Assembly: GCF_000612625.1 (NCBI RefSeq)
Contig: NZ_CCAS010000010.1
Location: 1 to 64,000 of the forward strand
Length of the DNA: 64,000 nucleotides
Direction: 5' to 3'
Origin: Neobacillus jeddahensis
GTDB lineage: Bacteria; Bacillota; Bacilli; Bacillales; Cytobacillaceae
The translations under genes were made by a program, and so were the position numbers. Below, one piece after another: positions 56,103-64,000 of this stretch (its first letter is position 1; each line of letters starts with the position of its first letter). Under the pieces are notes generated by a model. That model searched no databases and was not told the DNA's origin. It saw nothing but the letters and a program-made list of their open reading frames with translations.

Positions 56103-56910
56103 ATTGAACTATATTTTTTCCATAAAAAATTTCATCCATTTCTAGCTTTAATCTCTCCGTTATTTCAATATGTTCATCTGGAGTTAATTTCTCCTTTGTA
56201 TAACCAAACAAGTAGTTATTTAAATCAAATTCCCTTAGTTTACATTTTGTGTGAAAAATATGTTCCTGATAGACATTCACATCAATCATATCAAACAACT
56301 CGCCCACATCTTCAGGAATATAATTTTGTATGGAGTTAATTTCATGATCAATAAAAAGCTTATGCCCCGTTTTATCCCTTGTAAAGCCGCGGACCCGATA
56401 ATCAATCGTCATCACGTCAGTCTCAAACGAGCGGATTAAATAATGAAGGGCCTTAAGAGGCGAAATTTCTCCACAGGTTGAGACATCAATATCCGCTCTA
56501 AATGTGCTGATTCCTTCATCAGGATGAAATTCCGGATATGTATGGACAGTAATATGACTCTTATCTAGCTGCATAACCACCGATTCTGGCAGCGGTCCCG
56601 GCGATTCCTCGAAAGATTCAGATGGCGCATTGGCAACAGGCCCCTCTGAAACCAACAAGGTCACACTTGCCCCCGCTGGCTCAAAATCTTGACTTGCGAC
56701 ATTTAAGACATGCGCCCCAATAATATCCGATACATGGGTTAAAATCTTTTGCAGTCTATCTGCACTGTATTGCTCATCAATATAGTTTAAATAGGCTTCC
56801 CGCTCGTCCTTCGTCCTCGTAAAACAAATATCATACATATTGAAGCTTAAGGATTTAGTTAAATTATTAAAGCCGTGCAGTTCAATCGCCTGCTCGTGAG
56901 TCAGTTTCAA
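56101..56910 (-). CDS. speD: S-adenosylmethionine decarboxylase, long (proteobacterial-type) form
   Basis: A 269-aa pyruvoyl enzyme that makes decarboxylated SAM for spermidine synthesis. The self-cleavage site is [12 protein letters not shown] with the pyruvoyl-forming serine near residue 118; the E. coli-type enzyme has the same sequence around it. The alpha chain then includes [22 protein letters not shown]. Bacillus also has a short SpeD of about 126 aa, which this is not. The start is TTG because AAAGGGG lies eight nt upstream; an ATG six codons earlier has no Shine-Dalgarno. No speE is next to it. Confidence 0.92.
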   Translation of the reverse strand: MKLTHEQAIELHGFNNLTKSLSFNMYDICFTRTKDEREAYLNYIDEQYSADRLQKILTHVSDIIGAHVLNVASQDFEPAGASVTLLVSEGPVANAPSESFEESPGPLPESVVMQLDKSHITVHTYPEFHPDEGISTFRADIDVSTCGEISPLKALHYLIRSFETDVMTIDYRVRGFTRDKTGHKLFIDHEINSIQNYIPEDVGELFDMIDVNVYQEHIFHTKCKLREFDLNNYLFGYTKEKLTPDEHIEITERLKLEMDEIFYGKNIVQ

Positions 56911-57033
56911 GACTAGTTCCCCTTTCATATCGTCTTTTTCTATATACTACCCATAGTGCAACCTCATTAGTTATTTTTTCAAAAAGTTATATTTCACTCA
57001 GTTCTTGAGGATAAGTAAAACTATTTTTCTTAT

Positions 57034-57048
57034 TTATAATTATTATAA
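57034..57048. promoter_or_regulatory. PerR box upstream of dps
   Basis: TTATAATTATTATAA is a perfect 7-1-7 inverted repeat and equals the Per box consensus TTATAATNATTATAA. It lies about 70 nt upstream of the dps start, just upstream of a TATAAT box at 57078-57083. It predicts repression by PerR relieved by peroxide. Confidence 0.8.
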
Positions 57049-57116
57049 TTTGATATTTACTTTTAATTAATATGTGTTATAATAAAAACAGATAAGAAAT
57101 TTAGGAGGAATGCTAC

Positions 57117-57551
57117 ATGACAATTGAACAAGTTCTCAATCAACAAATCGCAAACTGGAATGTATTATACATGAAATTACATCATTTTCATTGGTATGTG
57201 AAAGGACCTCACTTCTTTACCTTACATGCAAAATTTGAGGAATTATATGGGGAAGCAGCAGCGACAATAGATGAATTTGCAGAACAATTACTATCGATTG
57301 GCGGCAACCCCATTTCAACTTTAAAAGAGTCCCTTCAACTTGCAACGATTGAAGAAGCTAGTGAAAAATTAACGGCGGAAGAAATGGTTCAAGTAGTGGT
57401 AAAAGACTTTTCTTTGATCATTGATGAGTTAAAAACCGGTATGGAAGTAGCAGAACAAAACAATGACGATGTGACAAGCGATATGTTTCTTGCCCTAGTT
57501 GGTAAACTTTCGAAACATAATTGGATGTTACAATCTTTTCTAAATGCATAA
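57117..57551 (+). CDS. Dps-family DNA-binding ferritin-like protein
   Basis: A 144-aa mini-ferritin that oxidises and stores iron and protects DNA from peroxide. The ferroxidase region has the expected His, Asp and Glu ligands: LYMKLHHFHWYVKGPHFFTLHAKFEELYGEAAATIDEFAEQLL. It corresponds to the MrgA/Dps group of Bacillus; which paralogue cannot be told. TAGGAGGAATG precedes the ATG. A perfect PerR box controls it. Confidence 0.95.
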   Translation: MTIEQVLNQQIANWNVLYMKLHHFHWYVKGPHFFTLHAKFEELYGEAAATIDEFAEQLLSIGGNPISTLKESLQLATIEEASEKLTAEEMVQVVVKDFSLIIDELKTGMEVAEQNNDDVTSDMFLALVGKLSKHNWMLQSFLNA

Positions 57552-57557
57552 CTTTCA

Positions 57558-57590
57558 GAGGACAAGGCTTCATGCTTTGTCCTTTTTTTT
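57558..57590 (+). terminator. Terminator of dps
   Basis: AGGACAAGGC / GCTTTGTCCT stem followed by eight T. Confidence 0.85.
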
Positions 57591-57677
57591 GTTAGAATGT
57601 CATACATTATCATTCATAAGCCAAATTTGTTATGATTAAATGAACATAGTTTAAAGTCGCGGGGTGATCATAATTCG

Positions 57678-58955
57678 ATGAAAATACAGAAGATTTTACT
57701 GCTCCTCATTTTATCAACTGCAACCATCCTCTCAGCTTGTGAACATTCTATCCCCTCTGACAAGGATGATAAGCCACAGCAAAATAGCGTGCAAAAACCG
57801 GAAATGGAGCATTCTCAACAAATACTTGAGGACCTCTTTGCCCAAGCTCAAAAGGGTATGGTGAAGAATTGCCCATTTACCGCACTAGATAGCACAATTA
57901 ATCAAGTGAAAACTGAATGGGGTGAGCCTGACCAAGTTGATCAAGCAGGATTGGGGTACTATGCAACCTATTCAAGTAAACATATCGTTTTTGGTTACAA
58001 CGAGGCTGGAGAAATTTTCGATGTCCGTTCATTTGCGATTGAACTTCACAAGCTGACTTATGATCAAATGATGAAGACATTGGGACCACCAAACCATTTT
58101 TCCGAAGTTGATGGTGATTCTATTTATGTTTATCAGCCAACTCCTGAAATACAACTAAAAATCATTATTCCTAAAAGTGAAACTACTATTGATCATATTA
58201 ATGTTTTTAGCACTAAAAGAGGTATTGTCGCAACAAAGAACGATTACATTCTTGAAATAAAGGGTGTATCCAATCAATTAACGAAAAATGCCTGGGAGTC
58301 CATGCAAGCCTGGCGGAACCAAATCATCTCTTTTTCAAGAAGTCAGGAAAACGTCTACATTAATGGTCCCAATCAACAGAAGGTTGCCCTCACCTTTGAT
58401 GATGGCCCTGATATGGACATCACCCCAGACATTATCAATATTCTTGCCCGCTACCATGTAAAAGGAAATTTCTTCTTTATTGGAAGTAAGGTAAAGGAAC
58501 ACCCAGATGTCGTCAAGAATGCCTTTGACCATGGTAACCTTGTTCTTAGTCATAGCTACAATCATGTGGAATTAACAAAATTATCAAACGAGTCTATTCG
58601 AAATGAACTTGAAAAAGCGGGCGAAGCAATCAGCTCCATAACCGGTAAAGAGCCTGCTATCGTTCGGACCCCATATGGTGATACAGACACTCATGTTGCA
58701 GTGGAGGCGAAGCAAGCTGGCTATTCGATTGTGCTGTGGTCGATCGATACATTAGATTGGTCACAAAAGGAATCCCAGAATATCCTTAACAATGTATTAG
58801 ACAATGTCCGAAACGGAGATATCATCTTAATGCACTCTGATACTGATAAGAGTGAGACTAAAAAAGCTCTCCCGCAATTAATTGAGGAATTACAAAAAAG
58901 GGATTTTGCTATAGTCGGGTTAGACGAATTACTAAATATAAAAGCGTATCAATAA
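57678..58955 (+). CDS. DUF4309-NodB polysaccharide deacetylase lipoprotein
   Basis: A 425-aa surface lipoprotein. Signal and lipobox ILSAC put the lipidated Cys at residue 21. Residues about 55-175 resemble DUF4309 (CPFTALDSTINQVKTEWGEPDQ, GYYATYSSKHIVFGYNEAGEIFDVRSF). The NodB/CE4 deacetylase begins VALTFDDGPD near residue 237; other motifs are SHSYNHVEL (metal histidines), RTPYGDTD, LWSIDTLDW and IILMHSD. All catalytic residues appear present, so it should deacetylate peptidoglycan or another amino sugar polymer. GGGGTGATC precedes the ATG at a slightly long distance. Confidence 0.9.
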   Translation: MKIQKILLLLILSTATILSACEHSIPSDKDDKPQQNSVQKPEMEHSQQILEDLFAQAQKGMVKNCPFTALDSTINQVKTEWGEPDQVDQAGLGYYATYSSKHIVFGYNEAGEIFDVRSFAIELHKLTYDQMMKTLGPPNHFSEVDGDSIYVYQPTPEIQLKIIIPKSETTIDHINVFSTKRGIVATKNDYILEIKGVSNQLTKNAWESMQAWRNQIISFSRSQENVYINGPNQQKVALTFDDGPDMDITPDIINILARYHVKGNFFFIGSKVKEHPDVVKNAFDHGNLVLSHSYNHVELTKLSNESIRNELEKAGEAISSITGKEPAIVRTPYGDTDTHVAVEAKQAGYSIVLWSIDTLDWSQKESQNILNNVLDNVRNGDIILMHSDTDKSETKKALPQLIEELQKRDFAIVGLDELLNIKAYQ

Positions 58956-58971
58956 TTTAGCAAAACACATG

Positions 58972-59003
58972 AAAAAGCAGCTATACGATTAGCTGCTTTT
59001 TCG
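58972..59003. terminator. Bidirectional terminator between the deacetylase gene and ytzG
   Basis: AAAAAGCAGCTA / TAGCTGCTTTTT stem. Confidence 0.85.
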
Positions 59004-59013
59004 ATAAAATCCT

Positions 59014-59733
59014 CTATTTCACTTGATATTCTCTCAATAATGTCAATTCTTCATCAGTCAGTTCACGATATTCGCCTAATTCGAGGGTTTCATCCAATCC
59101 GAGTGGTCCCATCGTCATCCGTTTAAGATAGACAACTTTTTTTCCAACAGCTTCAAACATCCGTTTCACTTGATGAAATTTTCCTTCGGTGATGGTTAAC
59201 TCAATCTCCGAACGAATCCCTGCTTTCAAGATCTTTAAAAAGCCAGGCTTCGTTTCGTAACCATCATCCAAGGTTACCCCTTGTGCAAAGGCTTCAACAT
59301 CTTTTTCCGTTACTTCCCCGTCGATGCTGGCAAAGTACATCTTCGGCACATGCTTTTTTGGTGAAAGTAAGCGATGAGCCAATTGACCATCATTGGTAAT
59401 GAGGAGCAGTCCCTCTGTATCCTTGTCCAATCTTCCGACAGGGAATGGTTCATACACCTGATCCTCCATCTCCAATAAATCAATGACTGTTTCACAAGAG
59501 TTATCCTCCGTTGCTGATAGGACTCCTGGAGGCTTATTCATCATAAGATAAATGTATTCTTTATATTCAATGATTTCCCCATTAAGGGTGATGGTTTGCT
59601 CCGCCGTATCCACATGCTGCTTTGCATCTTTAATGAGTACGTCATCCACTTTAACGGCACCACTTTTTAGGAGCTGTTTCACTTCCTTACGGCTGCCATA
59701 GCCAAGGTTCGCTAGCATTTTGTCAATTCTCAA
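59014..59733 (-). CDS. ytzG: rRNA pseudouridine synthase (RsuA family)
   Basis: A 239-aa RsuA/RluB-type enzyme that isomerises a uridine in rRNA. The S4 domain is at the N-terminus (MRIDKMLANLGYGSRKEVKQLLKSGAVKVDD); the catalytic motif is VGRLDKDTEGLLLITNDG with the active Asp, then KFHQVKRMFEAVGKKVVYLKR. The start is TTG with GGGAGGAG eight nt before it. It overlaps the end of ytgP by 11 nt. Assigned to ytzG of B. subtilis. Confidence 0.93.
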   Translation of the reverse strand: MRIDKMLANLGYGSRKEVKQLLKSGAVKVDDVLIKDAKQHVDTAEQTITLNGEIIEYKEYIYLMMNKPPGVLSATEDNSCETVIDLLEMEDQVYEPFPVGRLDKDTEGLLLITNDGQLAHRLLSPKKHVPKMYFASIDGEVTEKDVEAFAQGVTLDDGYETKPGFLKILKAGIRSEIELTITEGKFHQVKRMFEAVGKKVVYLKRMTMGPLGLDETLELGEYRELTDEELTLLREYQVK

Positions 59734-61348
59734 CGCGTTTTCTCCTCCCTGGTAATTTTGTCATTAACCGATCAAGTTTATCTCCAAATAAACGGCTGGC
59801 AAGTCCTGATTTTAAGCCAAGATAAAAATAAATTCCAGCTCCCACTGCAGCGCAAATGACGATCATTAATACAGATTGAAACTTTAACGCAGGCGATAGG
59901 AATAATGATAATAGTTTGTACATTAATTCTGTGCCCACCCACATACATCCAGCAAAGATGACTATTAATAAACTTCTTCTCCAAACAAGACGGTAAGGAT
60001 AACGCGCATATACCTTAATCACAATCAAATTGATGAGAATAGCTGCAACATATCCAAGAGTAGTTGCTAATACCGCCCCTCTTGTTTCCATCATTTTGAT
60101 TAACGGTATATTGAGGGATAATTTTATTAATAATCCCACTAGTAAACTTAATACCGTAAACCGCTGTTCATTAATCCCTTGTAATATGGCCGCGGTAACA
60201 GAATAGAGAGAAAAGAGAATGGCAACTGGTGCATATGCCCTTAATACTTCCGTACCAATGACATCATGCTGATAAAATGCCGTATAAACGGGTTCTGCCA
60301 ATAAGGAAAGACCAATGGCTGCAGGTAACGTTAAAAATAGCAGTACTTGAAATGTCTGATTTAATTGGCGATTTAAACTTGCACCTTCACCATCAATAAA
60401 GGCCTTCGTTATACTTGGTACGAGCGTTAATGAAAAGCCCGTTGCCAGTGATACAGGGATAATAACAATCTTATGTGATTCAAAATTTAAAATAGAGAAG
60501 AAGGATTCCGCAAACTTCTTTTTCCCGATTTCCGCCATTGCCTGGCTAAAGGTGAATTGATCAATCGCTTGAAATAATGGGTTGGCAATCCCGACTAACA
60601 CAAACGGAAAGGCATAGATAAGAATTTCCTTATAAATGTCCTTTAATGAAATATTTATTGTGCCCTTATCATGCGTAAGCAGTTCATCTAAATACGGTTT
60701 TCGTTTATACCAATACCAAAATAAAACGATCAAACCGCCAATGGCGCCAATAAAGGCTGCAAACGTGGCGACACTTACGGCGGTAACCATTTTTCCATTA
60801 AACATATGTAAGACTGCAAACGCCCCTAAAAGGGTAAACGCAATCCTGACAATTTGTTCCACGACTTGTGAGAGAGCTGACGGGCCCATCGATTGGTGCC
60901 CTTGAAAGAATCCTCTGATGAGACTCATAAATGGAACAACAATTAGCGCAAAACTAACCGCACGCATGACGGTGGTGACATTTTCTAAATTAGCCTTTTT
61001 ATCGCCAACACTCATTTCTGCTAATGTAGGCGCTGCGAGATACATCACCAAAAAAGCCATAACCCCGGTAGCCAGCATGATAACTAATCCCGACTTAAAC
61101 AGCTTCCTGCCAACTGCATACTCCTCAAGTGCATTATATTTTGAAATAAACTTTGATACAGCGAGCGGAACACCCGCCGTCGCGATACTTATAAAAATGG
61201 TATAAGGAACATAAGAGAATTGATAAAGCGTTGTTCCTTCCCTGCCGACAATTTGAAAGAATGGAATAACATAAATTAAACCGATTACCTTTGAAAGGAT
61301 AGTTCCTAATGTTAATATAAAAGTTCCTCTTAATAGTTTAGACTGCAT
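59723..61348 (-). CDS. ytgP: MOP-superfamily flippase YtgP
   Basis: A polytopic membrane protein of 541 aa with about fourteen hydrophobic segments, of the polysaccharide-biosynthesis/MurJ branch of the MOP exporters. TFILTLGTILSKVIGLIYVIPFF and GIPLAVSKFISKY-like GVPLAVSKFISKYNAL mark the family. In B. subtilis YtgP acts as a MurJ-type lipid II flippase, redundant with Amj. GGAAGGGATT precedes the ATG; the seven codons upstream are rejected. Operon with ytzG. Confidence 0.94.
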   Translation of the reverse strand: MQSKLLRGTFILTLGTILSKVIGLIYVIPFFQIVGREGTTLYQFSYVPYTIFISIATAGVPLAVSKFISKYNALEEYAVGRKLFKSGLVIMLATGVMAFLVMYLAAPTLAEMSVGDKKANLENVTTVMRAVSFALIVVPFMSLIRGFFQGHQSMGPSALSQVVEQIVRIAFTLLGAFAVLHMFNGKMVTAVSVATFAAFIGAIGGLIVLFWYWYKRKPYLDELLTHDKGTINISLKDIYKEILIYAFPFVLVGIANPLFQAIDQFTFSQAMAEIGKKKFAESFFSILNFESHKIVIIPVSLATGFSLTLVPSITKAFIDGEGASLNRQLNQTFQVLLFLTLPAAIGLSLLAEPVYTAFYQHDVIGTEVLRAYAPVAILFSLYSVTAAILQGINEQRFTVLSLLVGLLIKLSLNIPLIKMMETRGAVLATTLGYVAAILINLIVIKVYARYPYRLVWRRSLLIVIFAGCMWVGTELMYKLLSLFLSPALKFQSVLMIVICAAVGAGIYFYLGLKSGLASRLFGDKLDRLMTKLPGRRKRVEN

Positions 61349-61584
61349 AGAATCCCTTCCTATTTCCAAAAGCGCAAGCGCCTTATCAAGTAAAATTCGA
61401 CGTTTTTTGCATACTATTGTAGTTTACAACTCTTTTTCCTATGATGCTACTAACAACCATAGAAAAATTATTAAAAATTGTTGACTATTTATTTTGTTTT
61501 CAGTTATTACGGATATGGTTATAATGGTGTAATTGTAATAAATATTACTAGCATACCCATAGAATGAAAAAAGTTGGTGCAAAT

Positions 61585-62859
61585 ATGGACTACGACGTAA
61601 TTGTCATTGGCGGAGGCCCTTCAGGGTTGATGGCTGCCATCGCCGCTGGTGAGAAAGGCGCAAAAGTATTATTAATTGATAAAGGAGATAAGTTGGGACG
61701 AAAGCTTGCTATTTCCGGCGGTGGACGTTGCAATGTTACGAACCGCTTGCCAGTCCAGGAAATCATCAAGCACTTGCCAGGTAACGGCAAGTTTTTATAT
61801 AGTGCATTTTCTATTTTTAGTAATGAAGATATCATCAAATTCTTTGAAAAGCTCGGAATTGCTTTAAAGGAAGAAGACCATGGACGAATGTTCCCTGTTT
61901 CCAATAAGTCTCAATCCGTAGTAGATGCACTCCTAACACAATTAGAAAAATTGCATGTTAAAGTCTATAAAAATAGTCCAGTTAAAAATGTAATTTATGA
62001 AAATGGTCATGTTTCGGGGGTATTATTGAAGGATGGCCAACCAATCAGCACATCCGCAGTAATTATTGCAGTTGGTGGAAAATCCGTCCCCCACACAGGT
62101 TCTACCGGTGATGGATATGCATGGGCGGAAAAGGCTGGACACACGATTACGGAATTATTTCCAACCGAAGTCCCTGTTACATCAAATGAACCATTTATTA
62201 GGCACAAGTCTCTCCAAGGCCTAGCTCTTAGAGACATTAATGTAAGTGTGCTCAGTCCAAAGGGAAAGGCCATCATCACGCATCGAATGGATATGCTGTT
62301 TACCCATTTTGGCCTCAGTGGTCCTGCTGTCCTTCGTTGCAGTCAGTTTGTCGTCAAGGCAATGAAGAAGTGGAAATTATCAGAAGTAATGATGAGCCTA
62401 GATGCACTGCCAGATCAAACAGAAGAGCAAGTTTTTCAAGAAATCGTTAAGCTTGTCAAAAGCGAACCTAAAAAAAGTATAAAGAATACGTTAAAAGGGT
62501 TTATACCTGAAAGATATCTTCTTTTTCTCTTAGAAAATAACGGAATAGAACCAACTGAACAGGGTGGGACCATCTCAAATGAGAAGGTTCGCAGTTTTGC
62601 AAAAAGCTGTAAGCAATTCATCATCAATGTAAATGGCACCCTGCCACTCGAAAAGGCCTTTGTCACCGGCGGCGGTGTATCTGTCAAAGAAATTGAACCA
62701 CAAACAATGGCCTCTAAATTAATGAATGGTCTTTTCTTCTGTGGTGAAATCCTTGATATACATGGCTATACAGGCGGCTATAATATTACATCCGCTCTGA
62801 TAACGGGAAGACTTGCTGGTACAAATGCTGCTATAGCAGCAAAAAAAAATAGGGCTTGA
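61585..62859 (+). CDS. ytfP: HI0933-like flavoprotein YtfP
   Basis: A 424-aa NAD(P)/FAD-dependent oxidoreductase-like protein. The N-terminal dinucleotide fold is [67 protein letters not shown] and the final [21 protein letters not shown] are family hallmarks. The reaction is not established. The second ATG is chosen because GGTG precedes it, giving close to the B. subtilis length; an ATG seven codons upstream has no Shine-Dalgarno. Confidence 0.93.
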   Translation: MDYDVIVIGGGPSGLMAAIAAGEKGAKVLLIDKGDKLGRKLAISGGGRCNVTNRLPVQEIIKHLPGNGKFLYSAFSIFSNEDIIKFFEKLGIALKEEDHGRMFPVSNKSQSVVDALLTQLEKLHVKVYKNSPVKNVIYENGHVSGVLLKDGQPISTSAVIIAVGGKSVPHTGSTGDGYAWAEKAGHTITELFPTEVPVTSNEPFIRHKSLQGLALRDINVSVLSPKGKAIITHRMDMLFTHFGLSGPAVLRCSQFVVKAMKKWKLSEVMMSLDALPDQTEEQVFQEIVKLVKSEPKKSIKNTLKGFIPERYLLFLLENNGIEPTEQGGTISNEKVRSFAKSCKQFIINVNGTLPLEKAFVTGGGVSVKEIEPQTMASKLMNGLFFCGEILDIHGYTGGYNITSALITGRLAGTNAAIAAKKNRA

Positions 62860-62874
62860 CAACTTTGTCAAGCC
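62840..62874. terminator. Shared terminator of ytfP and cse60, overlapping both stop codons
   Basis: GGCTTGAC / GTCAAGCC with a six-nt loop. The left arm contains the ytfP TGA and the right arm contains the cse60 stop codon; nine A on the left give the U tract for the - strand. Confidence 0.8.
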
Positions 62875-63053
62875 TTATAAATTATCATCGCTGTAAAACA
62901 ATATATTTGCTCTTCCTCTTCTTCCTCTGCCATGGCTGCCACATTGTACTTAATATCTAGCAGACTCTTTTCTTCTATCCCGCGTAAAAAACGGTTCATT
63001 TCCTTTTCTAAATCCTTTTCATGCTCACGATCAAACAACTTAACCTGTATCAC
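62868..63053 (-). CDS. cse60: Sporulation protein Cse60
   Basis: A 61-aa small acidic protein made in the mother cell under sigma-E in B. subtilis: MIQVKLFDREHEKDLEKEMNRFL at the start, then KSLLDIKYNVAAMAEEEEEEQIYCFTAMIIYK. It is not enzymatic as far as known. The start is GTG with AAAGGGAGAG upstream. It is convergent with ytfP and followed by the gap before the rhodanese gene. Confidence 0.88.
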   Translation of the reverse strand: MIQVKLFDREHEKDLEKEMNRFLRGIEEKSLLDIKYNVAAMAEEEEEEQIYCFTAMIIYKA

Positions 63054-63150
63054 GATACTCTCCCTTTCATTTTATTTATCATTATTGACTATTTATCTGA
63101 ATTTTAAAAATTAATTCCTTTTAAAATTAGGATTTTTACTGTTTTTTGTA

Positions 63151-63182
63151 CAAAAAAACCGATTCCAAAGTGGAATCGGTTA
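63151..63182 (-). terminator. Terminator of the rhodanese gene
   Basis: AACCGATTCCA / TGGAATCGGTT stem followed by seven T on the - strand. Confidence 0.85.
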
Positions 63183-63494
63183 TTCAACGTATTCGGTTTC
63201 TCCTGTCCATGCTAGCATGCCGCCCACCATATTGCGAACCTTGTATCCTTGCTCATGCAAGTAATGACAAACATTTCCACTGCGGTGGCTGGAACGGCAG
63301 ATAAAAATATACTCTTTTTCTTTGTCAAAATAGTCCAGACTGTTTGGAATGTCGCCCATCCGAATATGCTTTGCGCCTGGGATCATTCCATAGACGACCT
63401 CATCATCTTCCCTCACGTCGACAAGCTCCAGCTTCTCTCCTGCCTCAAGCTTCCTTTCCAATTCTTCTGGTGTAATTGTGTTGATTTCTTCCAT
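63180..63494 (-). CDS. ytwF: Single-domain rhodanese YtwF
   Basis: A 104-aa rhodanese-like sulfurtransferase. LELVDVREDDEVVYGMIPGAKHIRMGDIP is the N-terminal signature, and the active loop is CRSSHRSG with the persulfide-forming Cys66. The sulfur donor and acceptor are unknown. AAAAGGGGATG precedes the ATG. Position between leuS and cse60 matches ytwF. Confidence 0.93.
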   Translation of the reverse strand: MEEINTITPEELERKLEAGEKLELVDVREDDEVVYGMIPGAKHIRMGDIPNSLDYFDKEKEYIFICRSSHRSGNVCHYLHEQGYKVRNMVGGMLAWTGETEYVE

Positions 63495-63513
63495 TCAATC
63501 CATCCCCTTTTAG

Positions 63514-63543
63514 AAAAGCATCCCCCCGCATAGGGGGAGCTTT
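63514..63543 (-). terminator. Terminator of leuS
   Basis: GCTCCCCC / GGGGGGATGC hairpin with flanking AAA and TTTT, 10 nt past the leuS stop codon. Confidence 0.7.
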
Positions 63544-63552
63544 ATGACCTCA

Positions 63553-64000
63553 TTAATTTGCAACAATATTGACTAGTTTACCCGGAACAGTAATAACTTT
63601 GCGAACTGTTTTTCCTTCAATTTGCTCTTTGATGTGATCATCTTCCATAGCAATCCCTTCTAATGCTTCTTTCGTAGCATCAGTTGGAACCATCAGCTTT
63701 GTCTTTACCTTTCCGTTCACTTGAATCACAATTTCAACTTCCTCATCGACAAGTTTTGCTTCATCATATGCTGGCCACGCTTCATAAGAAATGGTTCCCC
63801 TATGCCCTAACTTTTCCCATAACTCTTCTGCGAAATGCGGACAAACAGGGGCAAGCATTTTGACGAAACCTTCCATGTAATCCAGCGAAAGTTCGGTTGC
63901 TTTATAAGCTTCATTAATAAACACCATCATTTGAGAAATCGCTGTGTTAAAACGGAGACCTTCATAATCTTCCGTCACCTTTTTCACCGTTTGGTGATAA
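63553..64000 (-). CDS. leuS: Leucyl-tRNA synthetase, C-terminal part (cut by window edge)
   Basis: The last 149 residues or so of LeuS, running off the right edge. [31 protein letters not shown] belongs to the anticodon-binding helical domain, [19 protein letters not shown] is the conserved class Ia segment, and [17 protein letters not shown] begins the C-terminal domain. The catalytic HIGH and KMSKS motifs are outside the window. No internal start is intended. Confidence 0.96.
   Translation of the reverse strand, partial: YHQTVKKVTEDYEGLRFNTAISQMMVFINEAYKATELSLDYMEGFVKMLAPVCPHFAEELWEKLGHRGTISYEAWPAYDEAKLVDEEVEIVIQVNGKVKTKLMVPTDATKEALEGIAMEDDHIKEQIEGKTVRKVITVPGKLVNIVAN

Noticed and set aside
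61366..61400. Fragment AAAAGCGCAAGCGCC upstream of ytgP, and a similar one near 33318
   Set aside because: They resemble the left end of the palindromic repeat but are too short to be called copies.

Overview
This is a core chromosomal segment of an AT-rich, endospore-forming Bacillaceae bacterium (Bacillus/Neobacillus-like). The evidence is an alpha/beta-type small acid-soluble spore protein, Cse60, YtfJ, RefZ, SftA and EzrA; a bacilliredoxin (BrxC/YtxJ); a T-box tyrS; the acuABC-acsA-ccpA block; and gene order that follows the Bacillus subtilis leuS-ackA region almost gene for gene. I see no prophage, integrase, transposase, CRISPR array, rRNA or tRNA. The accessory content is small: dispersed non-coding repeats and a few inserted genes.

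Layout. 1-14.3 kb: ackA with a catabolite-responsive element (cre), ytxK, tpx, the sporulation pair ytfI-ytfJ, a second NAD kinase (+), rarD, two tandem palindromic repeats, an acyl-CoA synthetase, sspA, nifZ-thiI (tRNA 4-thiouridine), ezrA and refZ. 14.3-19.2 kb: a free-Met-sulfoxide reductase (+), dgcP, rpsD with its leader (+), and tyrS behind a T-box. 19.2-29 kb: a class A penicillin-binding protein (+), acsA (-), acuABC (+), ccpA (-) and aroA (-), a carbon-overflow module in which acetate activation, its acetylation control and the catabolite regulator sit together. 29-41 kb: the ytxGHJ stress operon, an M29 aminopeptidase (+), murC, sftA, ytpQ, ytpP, a lipoprotein, a DUF84 NTPase, ytoP, ytzB (+) and the lactonase ytnP. 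41.2-41.8 kb is gene-free and holds two oppositely oriented dispersed repeats. 41.9-50.5 kb: trmB, ytzH, ytmP, a pullulanase, ytlR, thpR, ytkP, dat and ytzE. 50.6-57 kb is the most accessory-like stretch: an amino-acid permease, a LysR regulator divergent from a YhgE/Pip membrane protein, an SRPBCC-ArsR operon with a clear operator, and a long-form SpeD. 57-64 kb: PerR-box dps, a DUF4309-NodB deacetylase lipoprotein, a pseudouridine synthase, ytgP, ytfP, cse60, a rhodanese and the 3' end of leuS.

Functional threads. CcpA encoded at 26.5-27.4 kb probably activates ackA through the cre at 1.52 kb, while AcsA/AcuABC run the reverse acetate reaction. NifZ and ThiI are directly coupled (TAA-ATG). 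EzrA, RefZ, SftA, MurC, YtgP and the class A PBP are division and envelope functions. BrxC, Tpx, YtsP, Dps and YtxGH are stress and redox functions. Many genes start at TTG or GTG with strong Shine-Dalgarno sequences, so several starts here are moved inside the longest open frame.

I found no clearly new multi-gene system. The most interesting unexplained signals are: (1) two copies of a small repeat (31-122 and 13471-13562) whose predicted hairpins keep their pairing while changing sequence, around an invariant linker; (2) an exact 24-nt sequence shared by the regions upstream of aroA and of the permease gene, in the same orientation to both genes; (3) near-perfect operators at the SRPBCC-ArsR and LysR/YhgE loci; (4) the DUF4309-NodB fusion; and (5) an NAD kinase whose GGDGT signature reads GDDGT. 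Coordinates and motifs are read directly from the sequence; gene names rest on remembered families and gene order, with no database search.
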